12,539 bases of DNA from contig JBGCFH010000295.1 of assembly GCA_045106825.1 (NCBI GenBank), positions 1-12,539 on the forward strand, given 5' to 3'. The translations under genes were made by a program, and so were the position numbers. The stretch comes from CAWVWD01 sp045106825 (lineage in GTDB: Bacteria > Bacteroidota > Bacteroidia > Chitinophagales > Saprospiraceae). This document shows positions 1 to 9,374 of the stretch, in pieces; position 1 is the stretch's first letter; the number at the start of each line of letters is the position of its first letter. The notes under the pieces were generated by a model that did no database searches, was not told where the DNA came from, and worked only from the letters and a program-made list of their open reading frames with translations.

Positions 1-2
1 AG

Positions 3-37
3 AAAAAAGCCTTAAAAAATAAGACTGATTTTTAAGG
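3..37 (-). terminator. Possible minus-strand terminator hairpin
   Basis: CCTTAAAAAAT (10-20) pairs with ATTTTTAAGG (28-37) across a short loop. Read on the minus strand, the hairpin is followed by C and then a run of six T (complement of 3-8). No minus-strand gene is visible to its right, so it may be the back half of a bidirectional terminator for a gene beyond the left edge. Weak evidence. Confidence 0.3.
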
Positions 38-294
38 GTAAATCTTGAAATGCTTGATATTACTAAAGGTTCAAATTTTAGAGTTATTTTGATGCTAAAG
101 TTATTACTTGAATTAGTAAAGTATAAGCAGACCTTTTGCAAATTTTAATCATGTTAATTAATTGATTATTAATACATTATGTCAATTTTGAAAACTTCAA
201 TTTAATATCAGCGAAACACGAATATACATCAATTAATAATTGCCATCTAAACGACATTCAGACAAATTAAAATCTTTTTTAATAAAAGGAATGA

Positions 295-302
295 TACCTT
301 TG
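295..302 (+). promoter_or_regulatory. Candidate -7 element of the susCD promoter
   Basis: TACCTTTG matches the Bacteroidota -7 consensus TAnnTTTG. No clear TTG -33 element lies 17-23 bases upstream, only a T-rich stretch at 274-280. The 5' untranslated region would be about 60 bases before the ATG at 374. Confidence 0.45.
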
Positions 303-373
303 GAAATAGAAAGTTACAAATAATACACTATTCAATACAGTACAACAATATTTTTTATTAACAACCAAACCGT

Positions 374-3300
374 ATGTCAATTCACAACTTTCATTTGAAA
401 AGCAATTTTCAAAAGTTAGGCATTTTTGTATTCCTTGCATTCATGCCTACATTATTATTGTCACAAAATAAAATCTCAGGAAAAGTCACCGATGAGGACA
501 TGAATCCTTTACAAAGTGTCAATGTCCTTGTAAAAGGTTTAGAAAGTTTCATTTTAACAGATGAAAATGGTTATTATGAAATTACACCTTCTGAAGGTAC
601 AAAAAACTTGATTTTTACGCTTATCGGTTACGAAACGCAAGTCATCGAAATTGGTAACCAAACGGAAATCAACGTCATTCTTCAAACAGGAATCGACTTA
701 GATGAAATCGTTGTTACAGCCTTAGGTTTAGAGCGAGAAAGTAAATCCTTAGGTTATTCGATTCAACAATTAGATGGAAAAGAAGTCAACGAAGTACAAG
801 CCGTCAATTTTTTAGATAATTTAGGAGCAAAAGCAGCTGGTGTTCAAGTGACAGCTGGTGCTTCTGGTATCGGTTCGACTTCCAAAATCACGATTCGTGG
901 CGAATCTTCTTTTGCCAATAACAATCCGTTATTTGTCGTTGATGGTATTCCCATTAACAACCGAACCGTTTTGGATATTACCAACGAACCTTCCGCTGGT
1001 TTTCAAGAAATTGATTGGGGAAATGGTGCAATGGACGTGAATCCATCAGACATCGAATCTATTTCTGTACTAAAAGGTGCAAGTGCCGCAGCATTGTACG
1101 GAACTCGTGCCGCAAACGGTGTCATTGTTATCAAAACAAAAGATGGCTCAAAATCTAAAGGTTTAGGCGTTAGTGTCAATTCTACAACTTTTGTCGATAG
1201 AGTTTATCGTTTGCCAGAGTTTCAAAACGTTTACGGACAAGGTTCGGCTGGTGAGTTTGAGTTTAAAGATGGTGCTGATGGCGGAATCAATGACCGATTA
1301 AGCTGGAGTTGGGGACCAAAAATAGAAGGTCAACTCATTCCTCAATACGATAGTCCAGTAACTTTACCTGATGGAACAACCGTTCGAGGTGGCGATTTAG
1401 CGGTTCATGGCGGTTTGCCGATTACGCCAACGCCTTTTAGTGCAAATCCTGACAACTTGAAAAACTTCTTTGAAACTGGTGTGACGACTATCAACAACTT
1501 AGCATTGTCTGGTGGTTTTGATAAAGGAAATTTCCGTTTGTCAATGACCGATTTACGCAATAATGGCATTATTCCAGGGGTAAATTTAGATAGAAAAACC
1601 GTTGCTGCTCGAATGAATTTTCGTCCGACAAGCCGTTTTCAAATCACAACAAACTTGAATTATGTCAATACCAATTCAGACAATCGACCAGGTAATGGTT
1701 ATGGTTCTGAAAATATCATGTATAACAATTCAATTTGGGCTGGTCGCCAGATGGACTTTGAGCCATTGAAAGATTATTGGCAACCTGGTTTAGAAAATTT
1801 ACAACAATACAGTTTTAATTATACGTTTTTCGATAATCCGTATTTGATTTTATTGGAAAATAGAAACTCGTTTAATCGAGATAGATTGTTCGGAAACATT
1901 GCGGCTTCATACAATATTACGGATGAATTGTCATTCATTGTTCGTACAGGAATGGATTATTCGAGCGAGTTACGCAAAATGCGTCGTGCGTTTTCGACCT
2001 TGCGTTTTGTCAATGGTGGATACGCAGAAAACAACGTTTACTTCCGTGAAATTAACACCGATTTCTTATTAAATTGGAAACGTAATTTTGGTGATTTTTC
2101 TTATGATGTCTCTTTAGGTGGCAATCAAATGAATCAATCTTCATCGTTCACACAAGCACAAACACAAGCATTAGCACAACCTGGCGTTTTTCGTTTAGCG
2201 AATGCTGCTGCTCCAGTAGAGATTTTTGAAAACGCTGCCAATAAACGAATTAACAGTTTATATGGTTTCGCAAAAATCGGCTATAAAGACTTTTTATATT
2301 TGGATATTACAGGTCGCAATGATTGGTCAAGTGCTTTGGCAACACCTTTTTCTACCGACAATGTGAGCTTCTTTTATCCGTCTGTTTCTGCAAGTTTTGT
2401 TTTATCGAATGCGATGGAATTACCAGAAATAATTTCGTTTGCCAAAATTAGAGCGAACTTCGCACAAGTCGGGAACGACACCGAACCTTATCGAACTTCG
2501 GGAACGTTCCGAGCAGGAACTTTGGTCAATTCACAGCCGACATTCACCGACCAAAATGTATTAGCGAATCCAAATTTATTACCTGAACGAGTCACCTCGT
2601 CAGAGTTTGGTTTTGATATTCGTTTCTTTGATGACAAGCTAAATTTGGATTTTACCTATTATAATGCGATTTCAGATAATCAAATTTTAGCGTTACCAAT
2701 TGCAGAATCAACAGGTTATACCGAACAAGTCGTCAATGGCGGACGAGTAAATACCAATGGCGTTGAAATGATGTTAGGCTTTACGCCAATTAGAAACGAA
2801 AAATTTCAATGGAATTCAATGATTAATTTCAGTCGAAACGTAGCAACTGTAACTGATTTGCCAGAAGGTGCAGACCGAGTAACTTTAGCTTATGCCAGAG
2901 TTTACAATGCTGCTTCTCAAACCGTATTTTTCCAAGTCGAAGAAGACGGAAGAATCGGTGATATGTACGGAACTGGTTACGCAAAAGATGACAACGGCAA
3001 CTTTATCATTCAACCAAATGGTACTTATACCGTCGATAATACTTTGATTAAATTAGGAAATTATAACCCAGACTTTATGGTTGGTTTTATTAATAATTTC
3101 CGTTATGACAACTTCACGTTAGGTTTTGTAGTAGATTGGCGACAAGGTGGTGAAATTGTTTCTCGTACACAAGCTTTAGGCGGCGGAGCAGGACAAATTA
3201 TCGAAACCGTTGACCGACCAGATGCAGGAATTATCCCAGTTGGCGTAACACCAACAGGCGAACAAAATACAGTTTCGGTCAATCCCGAATCCTACTATAG

Positions 3301-3586
3301 AAACTATTACGATAGAAATCACGAGGAAAATAACACATTGGATGCGACTTTCGTCAAATTGCGAGAACTACGTTTAGCCTATACTTTTCCAACTGGCACA
3401 ATCGGCAATGTTCAAGGTTTGACGATTTCGTTAGTCGGCAGAAACTTAGCGATTTTCTCACCAGGAATCAAGCACTTTGATCCAGAACAAATTGCGTTTC
3501 AGGGTCAAGGTTACGTGAGTGGCGTTGAAGATATTTCGTATCCTTCGACGAGGAGTTTTGGGATTAGTATTGGTTTGGATTTTTAA
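374..3586 (+). CDS. SusC/RagA-type TonB-dependent outer-membrane transporter
   Basis: This 1070-residue outer-membrane barrel should import an oligomeric nutrient using TonB energy, with the SusD partner as its lid. A signal peptide occupies about residues 1-31 (hydrophobic core 16-29, then SQ). A carboxypeptidase-regulatory-like beta domain follows (about 33-105, start SGKVTD). The TonB-box-like DEIVVTALG lies at 110-118, as is usual for SusC proteins. The plug domain contains the SusC signature VLKGASAAALYG (232-243), and the remainder is barrel, ending GLDF with the terminal phenylalanine typical of barrel assembly. Length is normal. The ATG at 374 puts the signal peptide at the N-terminus. 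Repeat R1 starts four bases after the stop, and susD follows, probably in the same operon. The substrate cannot be read: no glycoside hydrolase, protease or sulfatase gene is nearby. Family call is secure. Confidence 0.96.
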   Translation: MSIHNFHLKSNFQKLGIFVFLAFMPTLLLSQNKISGKVTDEDMNPLQSVNVLVKGLESFILTDENGYYEITPSEGTKNLIFTLIGYETQVIEIGNQTEINVILQTGIDLDEIVVTALGLERESKSLGYSIQQLDGKEVNEVQAVNFLDNLGAKAAGVQVTAGASGIGSTSKITIRGESSFANNNPLFVVDGIPINNRTVLDITNEPSAGFQEIDWGNGAMDVNPSDIESISVLKGASAAALYGTRAANGVIVIKTKDGSKSKGLGVSVNSTTFVDRVYRLPEFQNVYGQGSAGEFEFKDGADGGINDRLSWSWGPKIEGQLIPQYDSPVTLPDGTTVRGGDLAVHGGLPITPTPFSANPDNLKNFFETGVTTINNLALSGGFDKGNFRLSMTDLRNNGIIPGVNLDRKTVAARMNFRPTSRFQITTNLNYVNTNSDNRPGNGYGSENIMYNNSIWAGRQMDFEPLKDYWQPGLENLQQYSFNYTFFDNPYLILLENRNSFNRDRLFGNIAASYNITDELSFIVRTGMDYSSELRKMRRAFSTLRFVNGGYAENNVYFREINTDFLLNWKRNFGDFSYDVSLGGNQMNQSSSFTQAQTQALAQPGVFRLANAAAPVEIFENAANKRINSLYGFAKIGYKDFLYLDITGRNDWSSALATPFSTDNVSFFYPSVSASFVLSNAMELPEIISFAKIRANFAQVGNDTEPYRTSGTFRAGTLVNSQPTFTDQNVLANPNLLPERVTSSEFGFDIRFFDDKLNLDFTYYNAISDNQILALPIAESTGYTEQVVNGGRVNTNGVEMMLGFTPIRNEKFQWNSMINFSRNVATVTDLPEGADRVTLAYARVYNAASQTVFFQVEEDGRIGDMYGTGYAKDDNGNFIIQPNGTYTVDNTLIKLGNYNPDFMVGFINNFRYDNFTLGFVVDWRQGGEIVSRTQALGGGAGQIIETVDRPDAGIIPVGVTPTGEQNTVSVNPESYYRNYYDRNHEENNTLDATFVKLRELRLAYTFPTGTIGNVQGLTISLVGRNLAIFSPGIKHFDPEQIAFQGQGYVSGVEDISYPSTRSFGISIGLDF

Positions 3587-3590
3587 TTAA

Positions 3591-3759
3591 TTGAACTCAC
3601 CCCTAGCCCCTCTCTTTAAAAGAGAGGAGAACACAACTCAACTTCGTTAAGTTGAACACAACTTCTCTCTCTTCAAAAGAAAGGAGAACACAACTTAACG
3701 AAGTTAAGTTAAAAAAAACTCCCCTCTCTTCAAAAGAGAGGGGCTGGGGGTGAGTTCAA
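3591..3759. repeat. Palindromic repeat R1 inside the susC-susD operon
   Basis: This 169-base element has 26-base terminal inverted repeats (3591-3616 and 3734-3759, one mismatch) starting TTGAACTCAC. It holds three CTCTCTT/AAGAGAG-type hairpins whose left arms begin at 3610, 3667 and 3724, a period of exactly 57 bases. Between them are two small stem-loops (3634-3654 and 3692-3710) capped by TTC or GAA. It fills nearly the whole susC-susD gap, 4 bases after one stop and 12 bases before the next ATG. The first hairpin is followed by AGAACACAAC rather than a T tract, so + strand read-through into susD is plausible. On the minus strand the last hairpin is followed by eight T (complement of 3711-3718). 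Confidence 0.93.
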
Positions 3760-3771
3760 AAATACTAAAAA

Positions 3772-5205
3772 ATGAAAAAAATAATATATATAGTTACAGC
3801 AACTCTAATTATGGTGAGTTGTACCAACAATTTCACGGACATCAACACGAATCCAAATTCGCCGGTAGATGTCGAACCAGGATTATTATTGCGTAATGTA
3901 CTTTGGGAAAGTGCAGAGAAATTATCGTTTGAAGGAACGGCTGCTGGCGGTTTGTTGGCACAACAATTTACCTTGATTGATTTCAATTTATTTGATAGAC
4001 ACGATTTGACAGGTGTTCAGTTTGGTGGAAATCCTTGGCCAACGTTGTACACCTTATTGCGGGACAACGAAATCATTTTGGAAAAAGCACAAACAACACC
4101 ATCGTTAGCACATTATGAAGGCGTTGCGTTGGTTTTGAAAACCTACTTAGCTGGTATTACAACCGATGTTTTTGGCGATGTTCCGTATTCAGAAGCGGCT
4201 GCTGGGAAAAGTGGCATTACACAACCAAAATTTGATTTGCAAGAGGATATTTATAAAGGCGAAAATGGTTTAATTGCCAATTTGGATAAAGCAATTACGG
4301 CTTTACAAGACGTCAATCCTAATGCTGTTTTGGAAGGTGATATTATTTTTAATGGTGATTATTCGGCTTGGATAAAATTTGCGAACTCGTTGAAAATTAA
4401 ATATTTGATGCGTATGTCGGACGTTGAAAATGTGAATACGCAATTACAAGCGATTTACGATAGTGGCAACTATATTGCGACAAGCGAGGAAAATGCGATT
4501 TTTAATTTCACGACATCGCAACCGAATAATTTCCGTTGGGCAACGGCTCGTGCTGGTGATTTTCAAGTGTTTGTGATGTCGTTGACAATGGATGAAGTTT
4601 TAACTAACTTAAATGATCCGAGAGTAGTAACGATGTTTCGTCCGACCGCAAATGATCCGAATATTTATGCTGGAACTTTAAACGGGCCAAATACAGCGGT
4701 TACGCCAGTTATCGCTGGAGATTTTTCATTTGCAGGAGAGATTTTTCGTGAGAATTGTGGTGATTTAGATGCGAATTTCATGACGGCTTTTGAAACCAAT
4801 TTCTTATTGGCAGAAGCTGCTGAACGTGGATTTATCACCGCAAATGCACAGGATTTGTACGAAACAGCGGTACAACAAGCCTTTGATTTTTGGTTGACAA
4901 CGATGCCGACCGATTACTTGACAACTGGCGATGCTGCTTATGGCAATATCGACAAACTCGAACAAATCGCAACGCAAAAATGGATTGCCAACTTATCAAA
5001 TGGTTACGAATCGTGGATTGATTGGAAACGTACTGGTTTTCCAACTTTGAAAACGATTTCGGCAAGTTTGAATAATGATTTAATTCCTGTTCGTATGCCT
5101 TATCCTGCGACTGAACAAGCCTTGAATACGGCTAATTATAATGTTACTGCGGAAGCGGCGAATGATAATAGTATTAATAGTAGGGTTTGGTGGGATGTGG
5201 ATTAG
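3772..5205 (+). CDS. SusD/RagB-type nutrient-binding outer-membrane lipoprotein
   Basis: This 477-residue surface lipoprotein should cap the SusC barrel and capture the substrate. The lipoprotein signal is residues 1-17, with a lipobox ending at Cys17 (IMVSC). Family hallmarks include TDVFGDVPYSEA (from about 131) and NGYESWIDWKRTGFP (from about 410), typical of the SusD-like group annotated in databases as SusD-like_2. Alpha-helical TPR-like character is expected for the fold. All 16 lysines use AAA. It lies downstream of susC with only repeat R1 between, and is followed after six bases by R2, whose first hairpin resembles an intrinsic terminator. The ATG at 3772 is preferred because it starts the lipoprotein signal directly. 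Ligand unknown. Confidence 0.95.
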   Translation: MKKIIYIVTATLIMVSCTNNFTDINTNPNSPVDVEPGLLLRNVLWESAEKLSFEGTAAGGLLAQQFTLIDFNLFDRHDLTGVQFGGNPWPTLYTLLRDNEIILEKAQTTPSLAHYEGVALVLKTYLAGITTDVFGDVPYSEAAAGKSGITQPKFDLQEDIYKGENGLIANLDKAITALQDVNPNAVLEGDIIFNGDYSAWIKFANSLKIKYLMRMSDVENVNTQLQAIYDSGNYIATSEENAIFNFTTSQPNNFRWATARAGDFQVFVMSLTMDEVLTNLNDPRVVTMFRPTANDPNIYAGTLNGPNTAVTPVIAGDFSFAGEIFRENCGDLDANFMTAFETNFLLAEAAERGFITANAQDLYETAVQQAFDFWLTTMPTDYLTTGDAAYGNIDKLEQIATQKWIANLSNGYESWIDWKRTGFPTLKTISASLNNDLIPVRMPYPATEQALNTANYNVTAEAANDNSINSRVWWDVD

Positions 5206-5211
5206 TTTTTT

Positions 5212-5381
5212 TTGAACTCACCCCCAGCCCCTCTCTTGAGAAGAGAGGGGAGTTTTTTATTTAATTTAACTTCGTTAAATTATTGCTCCCTTCTCTTGAG
5301 AAGAGAGGGGCGTTTTATTCAATTTAACTTCGTTAAAACGCTCCCCTCTCTTAAAAAGAGAGGGGCTGGGGGTGAGTTCAA
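5212..5381. repeat. Palindromic repeat R2 after susD
   Basis: This 170-base element has TTGAACTCAC at 5212-5221 and its complement ending at 5381, again with long terminal inverted repeats. It has the same three-hairpin plan as R1, with CTCTCTT-type arms at 5231, 5291 and 5346. Two intervening stem-loops are capped by TTC: AATTTAACTTCGTTAAATT at 5263-5281, and TTTAAC/GTTAAA around 5323-5337. The stems differ in sequence from those of R1 but keep their pairing. Confidence 0.93.
5228..5258 (+). terminator. Intrinsic terminator for susCD, formed by R2
   Basis: CCCCTCTCTT (5228-5237), loop GAG, AAGAGAGGGG (5241-5250), then AG and six T (5253-5258). This is a 10-pair stem with a T tract, 23 bases after the susD stop. 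It fits a terminator for the susCD transcript. Confidence 0.7.
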
Positions 5382-5414
5382 AACACAACAACCAGTTTTT
5401 TATCTCTTTCCCTT

Positions 5415-5442
5415 TTGTTTATTAGTGGTTTGGTTATCTTTG
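5415..5442 (+). promoter_or_regulatory. Promoter of the restriction-modification gene
   Basis: TTG at 5415-5417 and TATCTTTG at 5435-5442 are separated by 17 bases. This matches the Bacteroidota pattern TTG-N17 to 23-TAnnTTTG. It lies just outside R2 and gives a leader of roughly 40 bases before the ATG at 5489, so the gene should be transcribed independently of susCD. Confidence 0.62.
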
Positions 5443-5488
5443 GGGCTTTTGAAAAAATATTATATACAATAAAATAAATCATCACTAA

Positions 5489-8400
5489 ATGATAGATAAA
5501 TCTAACTTCAAAGCCTTATTAGAACATCTTAATTTTGAAAAAAACGGAAAAGTTTATACTAAAGATTTTGGACACAATGAGGCTTACCTCAAAGTAGATT
5601 TTGATAAAAAACAACTCGTTTATCCCGAAGATAAAGGCTTTGTCATTAATGAAAGACAGACTTGTAACTTCTCCTCTAATGAGAACTTTGTCGTCTTTGA
5701 ATGTGTCTATCGTTTATTGGAAAAAGGCTACAAACCCGAACATATCGAACTTGAACCTAAATGGAAAGTCGGACGAGGTGCAAGTGGCGGACGAGCTGAT
5801 ATTTTGATTTATAATCAAGAGAAAAAACCGCTTTTATTAATTGAGTGCAAAACCTTTGATAAGGAATTTAAGAAAGCATGGAAAGAAATGGAAAGCGACG
5901 GCGGACAGCTTTTTTCTTATGCTCAACAGATACAACAAACTGAATTTCTTTGTTTGTATGCTTCTTCTTTTGATACCAAAAATCAAGAGATTATTGTGCA
6001 GCAGCGTGTTGTTTCGCATACGGATAACCCCAAAATTATTAGTCAATTATCAAACAAGATAAAAGTTAAGTCTTTCAAGGAAGCTGCTAATCTAAAGCAA
6101 CGCTTTCAAGTATGGAAAGAAGTTTATCAGTCAGAATCTACCGAAAGTGGCATTTTTGAGGATAATATGTTGCCTTACCAAATTGGTAAATCAAAATATA
6201 CCCTTGCCGATGATACGAAGCCATTAACAAGTGAAGATAAAAAAGGGAAATACCACCTTTTCCGCACGATTTTGCGACAGCATAATATCGCAAGACGGGA
6301 AACTGCTTTTGAGGTGCTAATCAATCTATTCCTTTGTAAGATTGTGGACGAAGAGGAAAATCCGACCGATTTAAAATTTCGTTGGAAAGGAATTGCTTAT
6401 GATAATTATTATGACTTTGTGGATAGATTGCAAGAGTTGTATAAAATTGGCATGAATAAATTTCTGAAAGAAGAAATTACTTATGTATCTAATAAAGAAA
6501 TTGACGACGCTTTTTGGACAGTTAAAAACGACCGAAATGCCACTAAAAAAACCATTCAAGATTATTTTAGACAATTAAAATTCTTCTCCAATAATGCTTT
6601 TTCATTTATTAGCATTAATAATGAAAAGCAATTTATTCGGAATGTCAAAGTATTGGTTGACATTCTGAAAATGTGGGAAACGCTTCGTTTAAAGTCGGAT
6701 AAACAAGATCAATTCTTAGGCGATATGTTTGAATACTTTTTGGATAATAGTATCAAACAATCTGAAGGACAGTTTTTTACGCCTTTACCAATTTGTAAAT
6801 TTATCGTGATGTCATTGCCATTAGAAACAATGATACAACAAACAAACGAACCGCTCAAAGCCATTGATTACGCTTGTGGTGCAGGACACTTTTTGACAGA
6901 ATACGGACACCAAATAAAACCTTTAGTTGAACAATACAAAACCGTCGAACCATCTGTTTATTATCAAAATATTGTCGGTATAGAAAAGGAAGATAGATTG
7001 GCAAAAGTCGCCAAAGTAGCGGCTTATATGCACCAACAAAACGATATTCAAATCATCGAAAACGATGCACTCGATAATTTATCCGAAATCAAACAAAATA
7101 GCTTTGATGTATTAGTCGCTAATCCGCCGTTTGCCGTTAAGGGCTTTTTACAAACGCTTGATGAAGAACAGCAAGAAACCTACGACTTACTCAAAACAAC
7201 AGAACTCAACAGCAACACCAATAATATACAATGTTTCTTTTTGGAAAGAGTCAAACAACTGCTATCACCGAATGGCGTTGTCGGTGTAGTTGTACCGAGT
7301 TCGATATTATCTAATTCGGATAATACACATGTTGTCACTCGGGAGATTATTCTACAACATTTTGATATTGTTTCTCTTGTGGAATTGGGTAGCAATACAT
7401 TTGGGAAAACAGGGACAAATACGGTTGTTTTGTTCTTGCGTCGCAAAGGTCAAAATCCGTCACAAGCCGAGCATTTTTACAATCGTTCTTTAGATTTCTT
7501 TGAAGGCATCAAGTCGGGCGATGCTGCTTTGAATGAATATCGTGATTTACATTTTATTCAACAATATTGTAATCATATAGAAGTCGCTTATGAAGATTAT
7601 AAGGCATTTTTGAATATTCAACAGGAAACGGCAAACAGTAGAGGCGTTTTATTAAAACGACTCTACGATACCTACGATATATTCAAGGATTACAAAACCC
7701 ATTTTGATAAATCAACCGATATTAAAAACCTTAAAAAGAAAAAGCATTATAAAGACTTATCGGCTGCTGATAAGACGGAATTATTAAATAAACGATTTAT
7801 TAATTACTTAATGACGATAGAACGGGACAAACTCTATTATTTTATGTTGGCACTTAGTAATCCGCAACAAGTTCTTATTGTGAAAACACCGAGTGACAAC
7901 AAATCGGCTAAAAAGTTTTTAGGCTACGAATGGAGCGGTTCAAAAGGCAGCGAAGGCATCAAATATTACGGTGGTGAAACGGTTTATGACATCACAACAC
8001 CGATGTTTGACCCGAACAATCCACAAAATACGGAGAAGATTAATTATTTAATACAACAAAATTTTAACGGAACGCCTGTCGCTGACTTACCTGATACTTG
8101 TACTTATGCTGACTTAACGGATATGTTGGATTTTTCGAGGGTAGATTTTAATAAGGCGTTGATGTTGTCGCCTAAAAGGAAAATTAAAATTGAAACGAAA
8201 TGGGAAATAGTAAAGTTAGAAGAAATTGTGAAAGTATTAATCGGTGGCACACCTCCAAGAAAAAATCAATCTTATTTTGAAGGTAATAATTTATGGGTTT
8301 CAATTTCTGAAATGAACGGACAAATTATTACTAGTACTAAAGAAAAGATAACAGAAGAAGCAATTAAAAAGTCTAATGTTAAATTAATACCAAAAGGAAC

Positions 8401-9334
8401 AACACTTTTAAGTTTTAAATTATCGATTGGAAAAGTAGCAATAGCAGGAACAGATTTATATACAAATGAAGCTATTGCAGGATTAATTCCTATTAAGTCA
8501 AATATCCTTGATAATTATTTATTCCAATTATTTAAAGCCAATTTTATTGATTTAAATTTAATGGGAAATAAGGCTTTTGGAAAGAGTTTGAATAGTAAAA
8601 TATTACGTGAAAGAGTCAAAATTCCACTTCCGCCCCTCAACATTCAACAAAAAATAGTGGAAGAATGCGAAGTAATAGATAATCAAGTAGCAGCAGCCGA
8701 GGCGGAAGTGTTGAAAGGTAAGGCGGAGATTGAGGAAATGGTGAGTAGTGTAAATAGCGATAGTTATAAGTTAATAGATTTGACTACAAAAATTGGAAGT
8801 GGAGCAACGCCAAGAGGTGGTGAAAACGCTTATAAAGAAAGTGGTATTACCTTAATAAGAAGTCAAAACGTTTATGATGGATATTTTTTAACAAAGGGTT
8901 TAGCTTTTATTGATGAGGTACAAGCTAAAAAGTTAGATAATGTAACAGTAAAAAGCGGTGATGTTTTATTAAATATTACAGGTGCGTCTGTTGCTCGCTG
9001 TTGTGTTGTTGAAGATAAATATTTACCTGCACGAGTTAATCAACACGTTGCTATTATTCGTCCAAATGAAAAAATACACAGTAAATATTTACAATCAATT
9101 TTGGTGAGTAAAGCGTATAAAGACCAACTTTTGACAATTGCAGGTACTTCTGCAACAAGAGAAGCATTAACTAAAGACCAAATACAAAACTTCAAAATCC
9201 CCGTTCCATCACTTGAAACACAAGCAACATTATTAAAAGCAATAGAAAAAATAGAAGCACGTATCAAAGCATCAGAAACGATAATCGCTTCGGCAAGTGA
9301 TGAAAAAGCAGCGGTGATGAAAAAGTATTTGTAA
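5489..9334 (+). CDS. Single-chain R-M-S restriction-modification enzyme, Type IIB/IIG-like
   Basis: This 1281-residue enzyme should methylate adenine in its DNA target and cut unmodified foreign DNA. The N-terminal nuclease shows a PD-(D/E)XK core: GGRAD with Asp104, then IECK with Glu119 and Lys121. The methylase follows: GQFFTP (427-432), the SAM-binding CGAGHFL (463-469) and the catalytic NPPF (545-548), the N6-adenine gamma-class pattern. The C-terminus is HsdS-like. The first target-recognition domain covers about 904-1050, a helical spacer 1052-1085, the second about 1092-1240, and a closing helix runs to the end. No helicase domain or separate HsdR gene is present, so it is not a normal Type I system. 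The layout resembles AloI, PpiI and CjeI, which read bipartite sites and cut on both sides. Recognition site unknown. Expected role: phage and plasmid defence. It has its own promoter and no partner gene is needed. Confidence 0.9.
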   Translation: MIDKSNFKALLEHLNFEKNGKVYTKDFGHNEAYLKVDFDKKQLVYPEDKGFVINERQTCNFSSNENFVVFECVYRLLEKGYKPEHIELEPKWKVGRGASGGRADILIYNQEKKPLLLIECKTFDKEFKKAWKEMESDGGQLFSYAQQIQQTEFLCLYASSFDTKNQEIIVQQRVVSHTDNPKIISQLSNKIKVKSFKEAANLKQRFQVWKEVYQSESTESGIFEDNMLPYQIGKSKYTLADDTKPLTSEDKKGKYHLFRTILRQHNIARRETAFEVLINLFLCKIVDEEENPTDLKFRWKGIAYDNYYDFVDRLQELYKIGMNKFLKEEITYVSNKEIDDAFWTVKNDRNATKKTIQDYFRQLKFFSNNAFSFISINNEKQFIRNVKVLVDILKMWETLRLKSDKQDQFLGDMFEYFLDNSIKQSEGQFFTPLPICKFIVMSLPLETMIQQTNEPLKAIDYACGAGHFLTEYGHQIKPLVEQYKTVEPSVYYQNIVGIEKEDRLAKVAKVAAYMHQQNDIQIIENDALDNLSEIKQNSFDVLVANPPFAVKGFLQTLDEEQQETYDLLKTTELNSNTNNIQCFFLERVKQLLSPNGVVGVVVPSSILSNSDNTHVVTREIILQHFDIVSLVELGSNTFGKTGTNTVVLFLRRKGQNPSQAEHFYNRSLDFFEGIKSGDAALNEYRDLHFIQQYCNHIEVAYEDYKAFLNIQQETANSRGVLLKRLYDTYDIFKDYKTHFDKSTDIKNLKKKKHYKDLSAADKTELLNKRFINYLMTIERDKLYYFMLALSNPQQVLIVKTPSDNKSAKKFLGYEWSGSKGSEGIKYYGGETVYDITTPMFDPNNPQNTEKINYLIQQNFNGTPVADLPDTCTYADLTDMLDFSRVDFNKALMLSPKRKIKIETKWEIVKLEEIVKVLIGGTPPRKNQSYFEGNNLWVSISEMNGQIITSTKEKITEEAIKKSNVKLIPKGTTLLSFKLSIGKVAIAGTDLYTNEAIAGLIPIKSNILDNYLFQLFKANFIDLNLMGNKAFGKSLNSKILRERVKIPLPPLNIQQKIVEECEVIDNQVAAAEAEVLKGKAEIEEMVSSVNSDSYKLIDLTTKIGSGATPRGGENAYKESGITLIRSQNVYDGYFLTKGLAFIDEVQAKKLDNVTVKSGDVLLNITGASVARCCVVEDKYLPARVNQHVAIIRPNEKIHSKYLQSILVSKAYKDQLLTIAGTSATREALTKDQIQNFKIPVPSLETQATLLKAIEKIEARIKASETIIASASDEKAAVMKKYL

Positions 9335-9374
9335 ATAAAATATTAAACTTGACAGGTTTCTACCATAAACCCCT

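Larger units (their letters stand above)
1..373. other. AT-rich leader upstream of susC, no gene seen
   Basis: I see no coding region or RNA gene here. The stretch is very AT-rich. It holds a hairpin near the left edge (10-37) and a candidate promoter at 295-302. The sigma/anti-sigma regulators that often precede SusC/SusD pairs are not in the window; if present they lie further left. Confidence 0.6.

Noticed and set aside
5212..5472. An 86-codon open frame on the + strand starting in R2
   Set aside because: It is translated repeat sequence (NSPPAPLLRREG-type peptides) followed by promoter DNA. Such peptides appear wherever these repeats occur.
5489..9334. Degenerate Type I system that lost its HsdR
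   Set aside because: The protein carries its own nuclease motif fused in frame to M and S parts with no sign of decay, and no helicase remnants are nearby.
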